Shown: positions 43,080-52,193, counted from the stretch's first letter. The stretch: 64,000 bases of DNA from Bacteroides sp. OF04-15BH (GCF_003477995.1 NZ_QUEM01000006.1:62001-126000), one strand, 5' to 3'. Notes: a model not told the origin generated them from the letters alone. Numbers and translations: made by a program.

Positions 43080-44111
43080 CTATTTTTCACGCCGTAAAGG
43101 ATAGTTGCCGCGCAGCTCCTCGAACTCTTCGGGATGCTCTTTCAGCAGTAGGCTGTCTCTCTGAGGGTTGTACAGGCAGAGTGCTCTTTCCCGCGGGGTG
43201 CAGTGGGGGGCGGGGCGCAGTTCTTCGGGCAGCTCCGGAGCAGAAATCTCATAGCAGAAGGGGAGACCGAAGAAACGGCAAAGCCCTTCGAGCGCCATGC
43301 GTGTTGCATTGGCTTTTCCGTCGGCCGAGTATCCGGCGATGTGCGGTGTGCCGATGAACACACGTTGCAGCAGTTCGCGGTTTATGTGGGGTTCATTTTC
43401 CCAGGTGTCGATCACGGCATCGCGTATGCCTTTCTGTTGCAGGACATCCAGCAGTGCTTCGTTGTCAACCACCTCGCCGCGGCTGGTGTTGAACAGGATG
43501 CATTCTTTTTTCAGGCCGTTCAGGAACGTGCGGTCGGCCAGATGATAGGTCGGATGCGGTCCGTTCAGTACCAACGGAGTATGGAAGGAGATGATGTCGC
43601 ATTCCTGTTGCAGCTCCTTCAGAGTAGAGAAATGCATGTCGTTTGCCGTTCCGTTTTCTTCCAGAGGCGGGTCATTATACAGCACACGGACACCGAGCGA
43701 GGCGGCAGCCCGGCCTACGGCTTTTCCCACATGACCGGCTCCTACGATTCCCAAGGTGCAGTGGTTCAGGTCGATCAGTCCGTTCTGGTCGAGCAGAAGC
43801 AGGCAGGAATGCACATACTGCCCCACGGAATTGGCATTGCAGCCCGGGCAGTTTTTCCAGGTGATGCCTTTTTCTTTCAGATATTCCACGTCCAGATGGT
43901 CAAAGCCGATGGTGGCGGTGGCGATGTATTTTACGCGGCTTCCTTCAAGAAGCTGCCGGTTGCAGCGGGTGCGGGTGCGCACAATCAGGGCGTCGGCGTC
44001 CCGCACGTCCGGAGCGCTGATCTCACTGCCTTTTATATAAACCACTTCATCCGCAATCTGTTCGATTGCTTCGCGGATAAAGGGTATCTTATTGTCTACG
44101 ATTACTTTCAT
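43080..44111 (-). CDS. pdxB: 4-phosphoerythronate dehydrogenase
   Basis: The 343-residue D-isomer 2-hydroxyacid dehydrogenase acts in pyridoxal phosphate synthesis. It has the NAD fold LGIVGAGHVGKAVGRAAASLG-type signature, NTSRGEVVDNEALL, and the C-terminal EDxP-like and WENEPH segments with ThrProHisIleAlaGly. It is shorter than E. coli PdxB (about 380), mostly in the C-terminal dimerisation part. Some phosphoglycerate-type dehydrogenases look similar, but the tail fits PdxB. Confidence 0.9.
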   Translation of the reverse strand: MKVIVDNKIPFIREAIEQIADEVVYIKGSEISAPDVRDADALIVRTRTRCNRQLLEGSRVKYIATATIGFDHLDVEYLKEKGITWKNCPGCNANSVGQYVHSCLLLLDQNGLIDLNHCTLGIVGAGHVGKAVGRAAASLGVRVLYNDPPLEENGTANDMHFSTLKELQQECDIISFHTPLVLNGPHPTYHLADRTFLNGLKKECILFNTSRGEVVDNEALLDVLQQKGIRDAVIDTWENEPHINRELLQRVFIGTPHIAGYSADGKANATRMALEGLCRFFGLPFCYEISAPELPEELRPAPHCTPRERALCLYNPQRDSLLLKEHPEEFEELRGNYPLRREK

Positions 44112-44115
44112 AGAA

Positions 44116-44124
44116 GCAAAGGTA
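44116..44124 (-). promoter_or_regulatory. -7 promoter element of pdxB, next to the start codon
   Basis: The minus strand reads TACCTTTGC. It ends 4 nt from the ATG, so the pdxB transcript may be leaderless. Confidence 0.5.
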
Positions 44125-44145
44125 CGTACTTTTTGTCTGATTTGT

Positions 44146-44178
44146 ATTGCCTGTTCGGTAAAGTTTGCCTAGATTTGC
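44146..44178 (+). promoter_or_regulatory. Promoter of the DUF4254 gene
   Basis: ATTG (44146-44149), 20 nt, then TAGATTTGC (44170-44178) forms a -33/-7 pair, divergent from the pdxB promoter. Confidence 0.55.
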
Positions 44179-44204
44179 AAAATAAAAATCAAAAAAACAA
44201 TTTT

Positions 44205-44813
44205 ATGATGACGTTTACTGAACTCTGTAATTCTATTTTTGTCCGTGTCATTGAGGATTATCACCGGACAAACGATGTCGATACCCCGATTAACAATCCT
44301 TATAAGGAGCACACCATTGAGCACGATCTCTATCTGAAAAACTGGATTGACACCGTGCAGTGGCATTTGGAAGACCTCATCCGCGATCCGCAGATTGATC
44401 CGGTTGAAGCTTTGGCCCTGAAGAGAAGAATCGATGCCAGCAATCAGGACAGAACCGACCTGGTTGAGTTGATTGACAGTTTCTTCTATACCAAATACAA
44501 GGATGTGACCGTACAGGCTGACGCCACCATCAATACAGAGAGTCCGGCATGGGCTGTTGACCGTCTTTCTATCCTCGCTCTGAAGATTTACCACATGAGC
44601 GAGCAGGTAGAGCGCAATGATGCTTCGGCCGAGCACGTAGCTATGTGTCAGAAAAAGCTGGATGTGCTGTTGGAGCAGCAGAAAGACCTTTCTTTGGCCA
44701 TCGACCAGTTGCTGACCGACATTGAGCAGGGAAGAAAATACATGAAGGTATACAAGCAGATGAAGATGTACAACGATCCGGATACCAATCCTGTGTTGTA
44801 CGGAAAGAAATAA
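44205..44813 (+). CDS. DUF4254 domain protein
   Basis: The 202-residue soluble protein is almost wholly helical, starting MMTFTELCNSIFVRVIEDYH and containing EHDLYLKNWIDTVQWHLEDLIRD, where HxxxxxxxWxxxxxxWHLED is the DUF4254 hallmark. No function is established; in other Bacteroidetes it is found near glycosyltransferase and LPS genes, which is not the case here. The long open frame upstream (from 43203) is antisense to pdxB and not part of it. It is monocistronic. Confidence 0.85.
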   Translation: MMTFTELCNSIFVRVIEDYHRTNDVDTPINNPYKEHTIEHDLYLKNWIDTVQWHLEDLIRDPQIDPVEALALKRRIDASNQDRTDLVELIDSFFYTKYKDVTVQADATINTESPAWAVDRLSILALKIYHMSEQVERNDASAEHVAMCQKKLDVLLEQQKDLSLAIDQLLTDIEQGRKYMKVYKQMKMYNDPDTNPVLYGKK

Positions 44814-44842
44814 TCCCGATTTCTATACCTTATTAATATACA

Positions 44843-44892
44843 CAAAGGAGCCGAACCACAAGACAGGTTCGGCTCCTTTGTTGTTTTTTATA
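44843..44892 (+). terminator. Terminator after the DUF4254 gene
   Basis: CAAAGGAGCCGAACC (44843-44857) pairs with GGTTCGGCTCCTTTG (44866-44880), followed by TTGTTTTTT. Confidence 0.88.
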
Positions 44893-44916
44893 CCTCCGCT
44901 TCGGGGACGCTGCTCC

Positions 44917-45000
44917 GCAATCATCGGGACTTTAGAAAATCATCAGGATGATTTTCTAAAGTCATTGGGATGACTGTTGCATTTCATCAGGATTATTTTT
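44917..45000. repeat. 22-bp-period palindrome array, locus C (4 units)
   Basis: Unit centres are at 44926.5, 44945.5, 44967.5 and 44989.5 (steps 19, 22, 22), with tetramers CGGG, CAGG, TGGG and CAGG. The second unit is part of a perfect inverted repeat with 16-bp arms (44929-44944, 44947-44962; arm ACTTTAGAAAATCATC, loop AG). More decayed units may run on to 45145, for example TCAT-TTCCGG-ATGA at 45132-45145. Confidence 0.78.
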
Positions 45001-45151
45001 TCGGATGAACGGCCGGAAATGCGCATCGTATGTAAATGACTGATAATTATCGAGATGCTTCATTGACTGCTTCCGAAGGTCAGGAAGTATCGGTGTCCGG
45101 ATTTTTTCAGTTTCGGGAACTCATGGCAAATTCATTTCCGGATGACCACCA

Positions 45152-45196
45152 TAAAAAAATCCGGGTGCGAATCCTTATGCCGATTCGCACCCGGAA
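45152..45196 (-). terminator. Terminator after the ABC exporter gene
   Basis: CCGGGTGCGAATC (45161-45173) pairs with GATTCGCACCCGG (45182-45194); on the minus strand a T-run follows. The stem contains GTGCGAAT, the half-site of the palindrome at 9196. Confidence 0.82.
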
Positions 45197-45211
45197 CGTT
45201 TTATTGTCAGA

Positions 45212-47047
45212 TTATAACTGTTGCATGTCATTGAGCTTCTTGTAATAGCCACCTTTGGCCAGAAGTTCTTCGTGTGTGCCGCGCTCTACAATCTCTCCTT
45301 CGTGCATCACGCAAATCTCGTCGGCATGACGGATGGTGGACAGACGGTGAGCGATGGCGATGGTCGTACGCGATTTCATCAGGCGCTCCAACGCTTCCTG
45401 TACCAAGCGTTCCGATTCGGTATCGAGTGCCGAAGTTGCCTCGTCCAGAATCAGAATCGGCGGATTCTTCAGGATGGCTCTGGCGATGCTCACGCGCTGG
45501 CGCTGACCGCCCGACAGACGGCATCCCCGGTCGCCGATATTGGTTTCGTAACCGTTTTCGCTCTCCATGATAAAGTCATGGGCGTTGGCAATCTTGGCAG
45601 CCTCGATCACCTGCTCCATAGTGGCGTTCTCCACACCAAAGGCAATGTTGTTGAAGAAGGAATCGTTGAAGAGGATAGCCTCCTGATTGACATTACCGAT
45701 AATCGAGCGCAGGCCGTGGATGCTGAAATCCTTGATGTCGGTTCCGTTGATGGTGATGCTTCCCGAAGTGACATCGTGGTAGCGGGGCAGAAGGTCTACC
45801 AAAGTGGATTTTCCGGAACCCGACTGGCCTACCAGAGCGATGGTCTGTCCTTTCTTGATGGTCAGGTTGATGTGCTTGAGTACCTGTTTGGCCGGTGTAT
45901 ATTGGAAAGAAACATCGCGGAACTCAATCTCCGTCTCCAGATCCTTGATGGGCTGCGGTGTGGTGGTTTCCTTGATCGGGTTTTCTGCGTTCAGAATCTT
46001 GTCGATACGCTCGATAGAGGCCAGTCCCTTAGGAATATTGTATCCAGCTTTGGAGAATTCCTTCAGCGGGTTGATGACGCTGTACAGAATCACCAGATAG
46101 AAAATAAAGGTAGGAGCGTCGATCGGCGAGTGGTCTGAGAAAATCAGCGTACCGCCAAACCACAGCACCAGAACAATGAGACAGGTGCCGAGGAACTCGC
46201 TCACGGGGTGAGCCGAAGCCTGACGGGTAGCCACACGGTTGCAGGCCGTGCGGTATTCGTTGCAGCACTTTTCAAACCGGTCGCTCATCTTCTTTTCGGC
46301 GATGAAGGCCTTGATGATGCGCAGTCCGCCGAGGGTTTCCTCCAGCTGAGTCAGCGTGTCGCTCCACAGATTCTGTGCCGTGAGTGAGCGCTGCTTGAGC
46401 TTTCGTCCGATGTTACCCATCACCCAACCGATTCCCGGAATGACAATGATGGTAAAGAGCGTCAGCTCCCAGCTGGTAATCAGCATGGTGGCAAAGTAGA
46501 AGATGATGAGAATCGGGTTCTTGATGAGCATATCCAGCGAACTGGTGATGGAGTTCTCCACCTCCGACACGTCGCCGCTCATGCGGGCCATGATGTCGCC
46601 TTTCCTCTCGTCCGACATGAAGGACAAGGGCAGGCGCACGATTTTGTTATACAGCAGCACACGGATGTCGCGCACCACGTTTGTACGCAAAGGAATCATG
46701 ATGGCCGAAGAGGCAAAGTAAAAGGTGGTTTTCAGCAGAGTGGCAAAAGCCAGAAACAAGCCGATGAACAATAAGGACAGAGACTCTCCGTAGTTGTGAA
46801 TCAACACAGTGGTATAATAATACAGATTGTTGATGGCAATATCCTTGATACTCATGTCCGGATTCTCCCAACTGATGAAGTGATACTGTGTGGTGTCCAT
46901 ACCGAACAGCAGATTCAGCAAGGGGAGGAGGGATAAAAAGGAAAATACGTTCAAGGCGGCAGAGAGAAGGTTGAACAAGACCGACCAGGCCATATATTTC
47001 TTATAAGGCCAGGCGAATCTTTTCATCACTTGAAGAAATTCTTTCAT
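45212..47047 (-). CDS. ABC exporter, MsbA-like half transporter (fused permease and ATPase)
   Basis: The 611-residue protein has a six-helix ABC exporter membrane domain (15-330) and a nucleotide-binding domain (365-605) with Walker A ALVGQSGSGKST, Q-loop, signature LSGGQRQRVSIARA, Walker B ILILDEATSALD and the H-loop His in IAHRLSTI. It acts as a homodimer in the inner membrane; lipid A or another lipid is a likely cargo, but drug export cannot be excluded. It is last in a minus-strand run after argS and the RNase H gene. Confidence 0.93.
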   Translation of the reverse strand: MKEFLQVMKRFAWPYKKYMAWSVLFNLLSAALNVFSFLSLLPLLNLLFGMDTTQYHFISWENPDMSIKDIAINNLYYYTTVLIHNYGESLSLLFIGLFLAFATLLKTTFYFASSAIMIPLRTNVVRDIRVLLYNKIVRLPLSFMSDERKGDIMARMSGDVSEVENSITSSLDMLIKNPILIIFYFATMLITSWELTLFTIIVIPGIGWVMGNIGRKLKQRSLTAQNLWSDTLTQLEETLGGLRIIKAFIAEKKMSDRFEKCCNEYRTACNRVATRQASAHPVSEFLGTCLIVLVLWFGGTLIFSDHSPIDAPTFIFYLVILYSVINPLKEFSKAGYNIPKGLASIERIDKILNAENPIKETTTPQPIKDLETEIEFRDVSFQYTPAKQVLKHINLTIKKGQTIALVGQSGSGKSTLVDLLPRYHDVTSGSITINGTDIKDFSIHGLRSIIGNVNQEAILFNDSFFNNIAFGVENATMEQVIEAAKIANAHDFIMESENGYETNIGDRGCRLSGGQRQRVSIARAILKNPPILILDEATSALDTESERLVQEALERLMKSRTTIAIAHRLSTIRHADEICVMHEGEIVERGTHEELLAKGGYYKKLNDMQQL

Positions 47048-47068
47048 AAAAAAGCGTTTAATATAGAT

Positions 47069-47722
47069 TTACTTGCGTCCGAAATCGGCTGGAATCTCTC
47101 CCCAAATCTCGGTTTTCCATTTTAATATAGGAGTTTGGTAGGAGTTGTTCTTCAGCCAGTTTTCCGCTCTTTGGATCAGATCATGCAAGGGAGCGGTCTT
47201 GGCGTTGAGCTCCAGTTTGGTCTTGCACTGCTTCTTGCTGACCCAAAGCATGGCTATTTTACTGTCGGAGTATATGGGCATGGAACTGTTTTTCTGCTTC
47301 AGCAGGGCCAGGGCATGCACAATGGCCAGAAATTCGCCGATGTTGTTGGTGCCGTGTACCGGGCCGTAGTGAAACACAACCTCACCGGTTCTCAGATAAA
47401 CACCTCTGTATTCCATCTTGCCGGGATTACCGCTGCATGCCGCATCTACTGCCAGCGCCTCGGCTATGACTTCCGGAGGCAGCATCATGACAGAATCGTG
47501 GCGCTCCACGGCCGTACTGCTCTTTTCGGGAGCGGGAGCCGCCTTCTTTTGGAAATAAAGCTCGGGGGCGGACTGATAGGCCTGCTCGGCTTCTTCTTTA
47601 CTGTCGAAAGACTTATAAACGGCACCGGCATAACCGTTGATCTGCAGTTTGCAGTCTGTCCAGGAAGTATAGATTCCCGGACAGACTCCATTCCACACTA
47701 CATAATATTTTTGTTTGCTCAT
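47069..47722 (-). CDS. rnhA: Ribonuclease H with N-terminal viroplasmin domain
   Basis: The 217-residue protein has an N-terminal caulimovirus viroplasmin/RNase H1 hybrid-binding domain (3-50, YYVVWNGVCPGIYTSW and GAVYKSFDSKEEAEQAY) and a C-terminal RNase H fold (90-205) with acidic catalytic residues in AVDAACSGNPGK, NNIGEFLAIVHAL and YSDSKIAMLWV. It cuts RNA in RNA-DNA hybrids. It lies 10 nt after argS and 21 nt before the ABC exporter. Confidence 0.93.
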   Translation of the reverse strand: MSKQKYYVVWNGVCPGIYTSWTDCKLQINGYAGAVYKSFDSKEEAEQAYQSAPELYFQKKAAPAPEKSSTAVERHDSVMMLPPEVIAEALAVDAACSGNPGKMEYRGVYLRTGEVVFHYGPVHGTNNIGEFLAIVHALALLKQKNSSMPIYSDSKIAMLWVSKKQCKTKLELNAKTAPLHDLIQRAENWLKNNSYQTPILKWKTEIWGEIPADFGRK

Positions 47723-47732
47723 GCTGCAAGGC

Positions 47733-49532
47733 TTACATTCTTTCCGGCACCTCGATGCCCAGCAAGCTCATGCCCAGCTTGATGACTTTTCCTACATTGG
47801 CAGAGAGAGCCAGACGGAAGATCTTCTTGTTCGGATCCTCTTCGCGCAGGATGCTGAAGTCGTGATAGAACTGGTTGTATTCCTTAACCAGCTCGTAGCA
47901 GTAGTTGGCAATGCATCCCGGGTTGTAGTCGTTGCCGGCCTGTTTTACAATCAGGGCAAAGTTGGCCAGGTTCTGTACCAGACTGATTTCCTTCTCGCTC
48001 AGCTCGGTGTTGTGAGGCAATTCTGCCGGCACAGTCAGACCTGCCTCGGCAGCCTTGCGCAAGATAGAGCGGATACGGGCATAAGTATACTGGATGAACG
48101 GACCGGTGTTGCCGTTGAAGTCGATACTTTCTGCCGGGTTGAACAGCATGTTCTTGCGTGCGTCAACCTTCAGGATGAAGTATTTCAAGGCACCCAGACC
48201 CACGATGCGGGCAATTTCGTTGGCCTCTTCCTCGCTGATGTCAGTCAGTTTGTTGATCTTGTCCTCAGAAGTACGCTTGGCGGTAGCGATCATTTCGGCT
48301 ACCAGATCGTCGGCATCTACTACGGTTCCCTCGCGGCTCTTCATCTTTCCGTTTGGCAGTTCCACCATTCCGTAAGAGAAGTGCACCAGACTCTTACCCC
48401 AGTCGAAGCCCAGTTTGTCGAGCAGGATAGACAACACCTGGAAGTGATAGTTCTGTTCGTTACCTACCACATAGATCATCTTGTTGATCGGATAATCCTG
48501 GAAACGCAGTTTGGCGGTACCGATATCCTGAGTCATATATACAGAAGTACCGTCAGAACGCAGCAACAGCTTCTCGTCCAGTCCTTCCTTGGTCAGGTCA
48601 GCCCAAACAGAACCGTCCTCTTTCTTGAAGAAGAAGCCCTTTTCCAGTCCTTCCATCACCTTGTCCTTACCCTCCAGATAAGTGTCAGATTCATAATAAA
48701 TCTTGTCGAAGCTTACGCCCAATGCTTTGTAAGTCACATCAAAACCGGCATAAACCCAGTCGTTCATCTTCTTCCACAAAGCGCGGATTTCCGGGTCATT
48801 GTTTTCCCATTTCACCAGCATTTCGCGAGCCTCTTTAATCAGCGGAGCTTCGTTTTTGGCTTCTTCCTCGCTCATGCCCTGCGCCATCAGTTCCTTGATT
48901 TGCTCCTTGTAGTGCTTGTCAAAGGCTACATAATAGTCACCGATCAGGTGGTCGCCCTTGATGCCTGTTGACTCCGGAGTGGCTCCGTTACCGTATTTCA
49001 GCCAGGCCAGCATGCTCTTGCAGATGTGGATACCACGGTCGTTCACGATATTGGTCTTGACAACCTTGTTTCCGTTAGCCTCCATGATCTGTGCCAGCGC
49101 CCATCCCAAAAGGTTGTTACGCACGTGACCCAGGTGCAATGGCTTGTTGGTGTTTGGTGAAGAATATTCGATCATTACGAGCGGAGACTGCTCAGTTACT
49201 GGAGTGAATCCGAACTTTTCCTGTTTATGGATTGAGTTGAGAAGGTCAATCCAGCAGGCAGAAGAAATGGTCAGATTCAGGAATCCCTTGATTACGTTGA
49301 AATCGGCTACGACCTCAGAAAGGTTCTCTTTCAGATAAGTACCGATTTCCTGGGCGGTATCTTCCGGCTTCTTTTTGGATACTTTCAAGAATGGGAATAC
49401 AACGAGGGTGAGATGACCTTCAAATTCTTTTTTGGTGGTTTGCAACTGTATTGTGCTTTCCGGCACTTCCTGTCCGTAAAGCTGCTTGATTCCGGCGGCT
49501 ACGGCCGATACAATTTTTTTCTCAATTTCCAT
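47733..49532 (-). CDS. argS: Arginyl-tRNA synthetase
   Basis: The 599-residue class I enzyme loads tRNA-Arg. It has the N-terminal additional domain (1-100), SSPNTNKPLHLGHVRNN with the HIGH motif, a KMSKS-like loop LPNGKMKSREGT, and the C-terminal anticodon-binding DALR domain. A tRNA-Arg gene lies 6 kb away. It begins the run argS, RNase H, ABC exporter. Confidence 0.97.
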   Translation of the reverse strand: MEIEKKIVSAVAAGIKQLYGQEVPESTIQLQTTKKEFEGHLTLVVFPFLKVSKKKPEDTAQEIGTYLKENLSEVVADFNVIKGFLNLTISSACWIDLLNSIHKQEKFGFTPVTEQSPLVMIEYSSPNTNKPLHLGHVRNNLLGWALAQIMEANGNKVVKTNIVNDRGIHICKSMLAWLKYGNGATPESTGIKGDHLIGDYYVAFDKHYKEQIKELMAQGMSEEEAKNEAPLIKEAREMLVKWENNDPEIRALWKKMNDWVYAGFDVTYKALGVSFDKIYYESDTYLEGKDKVMEGLEKGFFFKKEDGSVWADLTKEGLDEKLLLRSDGTSVYMTQDIGTAKLRFQDYPINKMIYVVGNEQNYHFQVLSILLDKLGFDWGKSLVHFSYGMVELPNGKMKSREGTVVDADDLVAEMIATAKRTSEDKINKLTDISEEEANEIARIVGLGALKYFILKVDARKNMLFNPAESIDFNGNTGPFIQYTYARIRSILRKAAEAGLTVPAELPHNTELSEKEISLVQNLANFALIVKQAGNDYNPGCIANYCYELVKEYNQFYHDFSILREEDPNKKIFRLALSANVGKVIKLGMSLLGIEVPERM

Positions 49533-49557
49533 AAACTAAATAAGTATGATTTTGTTC

Positions 49558-49566
49558 GCAAAGATA
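49558..49566 (-). promoter_or_regulatory. -7 promoter element of argS
   Basis: The minus strand reads TATCTTTGC, about 26 nt from the start codon. Confidence 0.6.
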
Positions 49567-49654
49567 CGCAGAAAAAGGGATATAGGAAAGCTACTTGTTT
49601 AATTTTTATGGAATGATTGCGGTGAGAATCTAGCTTTTAGCTTGAATTTGTTCC

Positions 49655-49697
49655 GTAAAAAAAGAAAAGCATCGGAACTTCCCGTCCGATGCTTTCT
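49655..49697 (-). terminator. Terminator after the HU gene
   Basis: AAAGCATCGGA (49666-49676) pairs with TCCGATGCTTT (49685-49695); on the minus strand TTCTTTTTTT follows. Confidence 0.85.
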
Positions 49698-49706
49698 CTG
49701 TTATGT

Positions 49707-49979
49707 TTACTGAATAGAGTCTGTCAATTCACTTCCGGCCTTGAATTTGATAATCTTCTTTGCCTCGATGGTGATCTGCTCCTTGGTTCTCGGATTGATA
49801 CCGGTGCGGCTTGGACGCTCGCTGATAGAGAATGTGCCGAAGCCGATAAGAGATACTTTGTCTCCCTGCTTCAAAGCCTCAGAAATTGAGTCCAGGCAAA
49901 TATCTAATGCTTTTTTTGCTTCAACTTTATTCAAACCTGCACCTTCTGCAATGGCGTTAATTAAATCTGTTTTATTCAT
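49707..49979 (-). CDS. HU family DNA-binding protein
   Basis: The 90-residue nucleoid protein starts MNKTDLINAIAEGAGL and contains SLIGFGTFSISERPSRTGINPRT, where GFGTF and the RxxRxGxNPxT arm are the HU signature. It bends and packs DNA as a dimer. It is monocistronic with a canonical promoter and terminator. Confidence 0.96.
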   Translation of the reverse strand: MNKTDLINAIAEGAGLNKVEAKKALDICLDSISEALKQGDKVSLIGFGTFSISERPSRTGINPRTKEQITIEAKKIIKFKAGSELTDSIQ

Positions 49980-50017
49980 GTCTTTATAAATTAAGTAGTT
50001 TCTGAATCAATAATGTC

Positions 50018-50049
50018 GCAAATATAGAGAAACTGCCGTTTAAAACAAA
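50018..50049 (-). promoter_or_regulatory. Canonical promoter of the HU gene
   Basis: On the minus strand TTTG (50046-50049), 19 nt, then TATATTTGC (50018-50026): an exact TTTG-N19-TAnnTTTGC Bacteroidetes promoter, the best in the window. Confidence 0.8.
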
Positions 50050-50131
50050 TTATTTTCTGAAAAAGTATTTCTTTTTACGAAAAATAAGTCGCAAAGGTGT
50101 TTTCCTTGCTCAGGGAATGGAATAAAATATT

Positions 50132-50140
50132 TATTTTTGC
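50132..50140 (+). promoter_or_regulatory. -7 promoter element of the rhomboid gene
   Basis: TATTTTTGC lies 25 nt before the ATG at 50166 and inside the open frame that begins at 50097, supporting the later start. Confidence 0.6.
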
Positions 50141-50165
50141 AGCGTATTTATATTTAAGAAGCAAT

Positions 50166-51095
50166 ATGATGAATATGCCGCCCATTACCAAAAACTTGAT
50201 TATAATCAATATTCTTTTTTTTCTGGCGCAACAGATATTGGGCATGCGCTATGATTTGGACTTGAACGATGTGTTGGGTCTGCATTTCTTTCTGGCCTCC
50301 GACTTTCATCTCTATCAGTTGGTGACCTACATGTTTATGCATGGCAACTTCCAACATATTCTGTTTAATATGCTGGCCGTGTGGATGTTCGGTCGCGTGA
50401 TGGAAACCATGTGGGGACCAAAGCGCTTTCTACTCTTCTATCTGATATGCGGAATCGGTGCGGGTCTGACTCAGGAGGTGGTGCAATACTTTTCCTTTAT
50501 GATGAACGGCCTGGGAAGTCTGCCTTTGGACGGTCTGGTTTCTGTAGACGGTTACACCATGCCGCTGTCTACTTACCTGAATTTCTGGACCACCGTGGGA
50601 GCATCCGGAGCAGTCTATGGTATCTTGCTGGCTTTCGGAGTGACCTTCCCGAATGAAAGAATGTTTATTTTCCCACTGCCGGTGCCCATCAAGGCAAAGT
50701 ATTTCGTAATCGGATATGCTGTTTTGGAACTTTTCCTGGGACTGGGAAACCGCGGCGACGGAGTCGCTCATTTTGCCCACTTGGGAGGAATGATCTTTGC
50801 CTGGATTCTGATTATGTACTGGCGCAAAAACGGCGGTGGCAACGGTTATTACGGAGGCTCCTCTTCGTGGGAACAGCTGCGGCAGAAAGTGCAGGATCTT
50901 TTCCGGAAGATGTTTTCTGCAAAGCCCCAGATGCATGCTTCACGCGGCAAAATGTCTGAGGATATGGACTATAACGCCCGCAAGAAGCAGCGCTCGGAAG
51001 AGATTGACCGGATTCTGGAGAAAGTGAAGCGCGATGGCTATGGAAGCCTTACAGATGAAGAGAAGCGGAAACTGTTTGATGCCAGCCAGCAATAG
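50166..51095 (+). CDS. Rhomboid family intramembrane serine protease
   Basis: The 309-residue protein has six TM helices with the catalytic Ser147 in GASGAVYG and His205 in AHFAHLGGMIF, plus the HGNFQHILFNM loop. The C-terminal 90 residues are soluble and basic (ARKKQRSEEIDRILEKVKRDG), a tail common in Bacteroidetes members. It would cut other membrane proteins inside the membrane. It is 3 nt from the EEP gene. Confidence 0.93.
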   Translation: MMNMPPITKNLIIINILFFLAQQILGMRYDLDLNDVLGLHFFLASDFHLYQLVTYMFMHGNFQHILFNMLAVWMFGRVMETMWGPKRFLLFYLICGIGAGLTQEVVQYFSFMMNGLGSLPLDGLVSVDGYTMPLSTYLNFWTTVGASGAVYGILLAFGVTFPNERMFIFPLPVPIKAKYFVIGYAVLELFLGLGNRGDGVAHFAHLGGMIFAWILIMYWRKNGGGNGYYGGSSSWEQLRQKVQDLFRKMFSAKPQMHASRGKMSEDMDYNARKKQRSEEIDRILEKVKRDGYGSLTDEEKRKLFDASQQ

Positions 51096-51098
51096 ACC

Positions 51099-52193
51099 AT
51101 GTTGACAAAAATCAAAAAAATAGTACTACAGATAATGGCAGGGGCGAATATCACTTCGTCTCTGCTGTTGTTGTTTTCTTGCTGGTCCGTGTATCTGGTT
51201 CCGGCAGATTATCCGCGTCTGTCCTTGTTCGGTCTGGCTTTTCCCATATTTCTGGTCATTAACATTCTCTTTCTTTTTTTCTGGCTGATCTTTTATGTCC
51301 GCTATAGCCTGATTCCAATCGTGACTCTGTTATTGAGTTTTCCTTACCTGAATGATTATTGTCCGATAAATTGGAAAAAAGATCCTCCCAAGGATGCACT
51401 GAAGGTATTGACATATAATGTGGCGGCTTTTGGCGGCACAGAAGAAAGCAAGAAACAGGAAGACAATGAAATTCTTCAGTATATCTTAAAATCGGATGCC
51501 GATATCGTTTGTATTCAGGAAGCTACCGGACCGATACGGAGACTGCTGGATGAGAAAATGAAGGAGGCCGGTTATTCGGTGCCGAAGATTGTGAATGAAA
51601 ACAAGGAACTGATGGAACATGCATATTTTAAGATGCCGATTCTGTCTGTAGAGGCCATAAAATATGACAGTGAGAGTAACGGTAGTGTGGCCTATCACCT
51701 GCTGTATGAGGGAGATACCCTGTTGGTCGTTAATAATCATCTGGAGTCGAACCGGTTGACTGTAGAGGACAAAAGTGTGTATAAAAGCATGATTTTTGAT
51801 CCGGAAAAGGAAAAGATGGAAAACGGAATGCGTCTGCTGATGAGAAAAATGTCGAATGCCTCTGTAATCCGTTCGCCTCAGGTGGACATTGTTACGAAAT
51901 ACATCAAGCGCGACAGAAGCTCTTCGGTGATTGTATGCGGTGATTTCAATGATTCCCCGATATCCTACACTTGTAACCGTTTCGGAAAGGAACTGGTCAG
52001 TTCGTTTGTGGAATCTGGCAATGGTCCCGGCTTTTCTTACAATAAGGATCTTTTCTATGTGAGAATCGACCATGTGTTCCATTCCAAGAATCTGAAATCT
52101 TATGCGACACAAATAGACAGATCGATAAAAACTTCAGATCATTATCCGCTTATAACATATATTAATAAGGGTAATTTGGACACAAAATACTAA
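51099..52193 (+). CDS. Endonuclease/exonuclease/phosphatase (EEP) family protein, membrane-anchored
   Basis: The 364-residue protein has three N-terminal TM helices (about 10-95) followed by an EEP domain (100-360). The catalytic motifs are present: LTYNVAAFGG, VCIQEATG (metal Glu), NNHLESNRL, VCGDFNDSP (Asp and Asn), RIDHVF and TSDHYPL. Targets could be a nucleic acid, lipid or sugar phosphate at the outer face of the membrane. It is co-transcribed with the rhomboid gene. Confidence 0.9.
   Translation: MLTKIKKIVLQIMAGANITSSLLLLFSCWSVYLVPADYPRLSLFGLAFPIFLVINILFLFFWLIFYVRYSLIPIVTLLLSFPYLNDYCPINWKKDPPKDALKVLTYNVAAFGGTEESKKQEDNEILQYILKSDADIVCIQEATGPIRRLLDEKMKEAGYSVPKIVNENKELMEHAYFKMPILSVEAIKYDSESNGSVAYHLLYEGDTLLVVNNHLESNRLTVEDKSVYKSMIFDPEKEKMENGMRLLMRKMSNASVIRSPQVDIVTKYIKRDRSSSVIVCGDFNDSPISYTCNRFGKELVSSFVESGNGPGFSYNKDLFYVRIDHVFHSKNLKSYATQIDRSIKTSDHYPLITYINKGNLDTKY

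Noticed and set aside
43203-44204. N-terminal extension of the DUF4254 frame
   Set aside because: It is antisense to pdxB. The promoter at 44146-44178 and the ATG at 44205 define the real gene.
44917-45000. CRISPR array
   Set aside because: The repeating unit fills the whole 22-bp period, there are no unique spacers, and no cas gene is present.
45036-45245. A 69-codon frame
   Set aside because: It crosses the ABC exporter terminator and runs into that gene antisense; no coding character.
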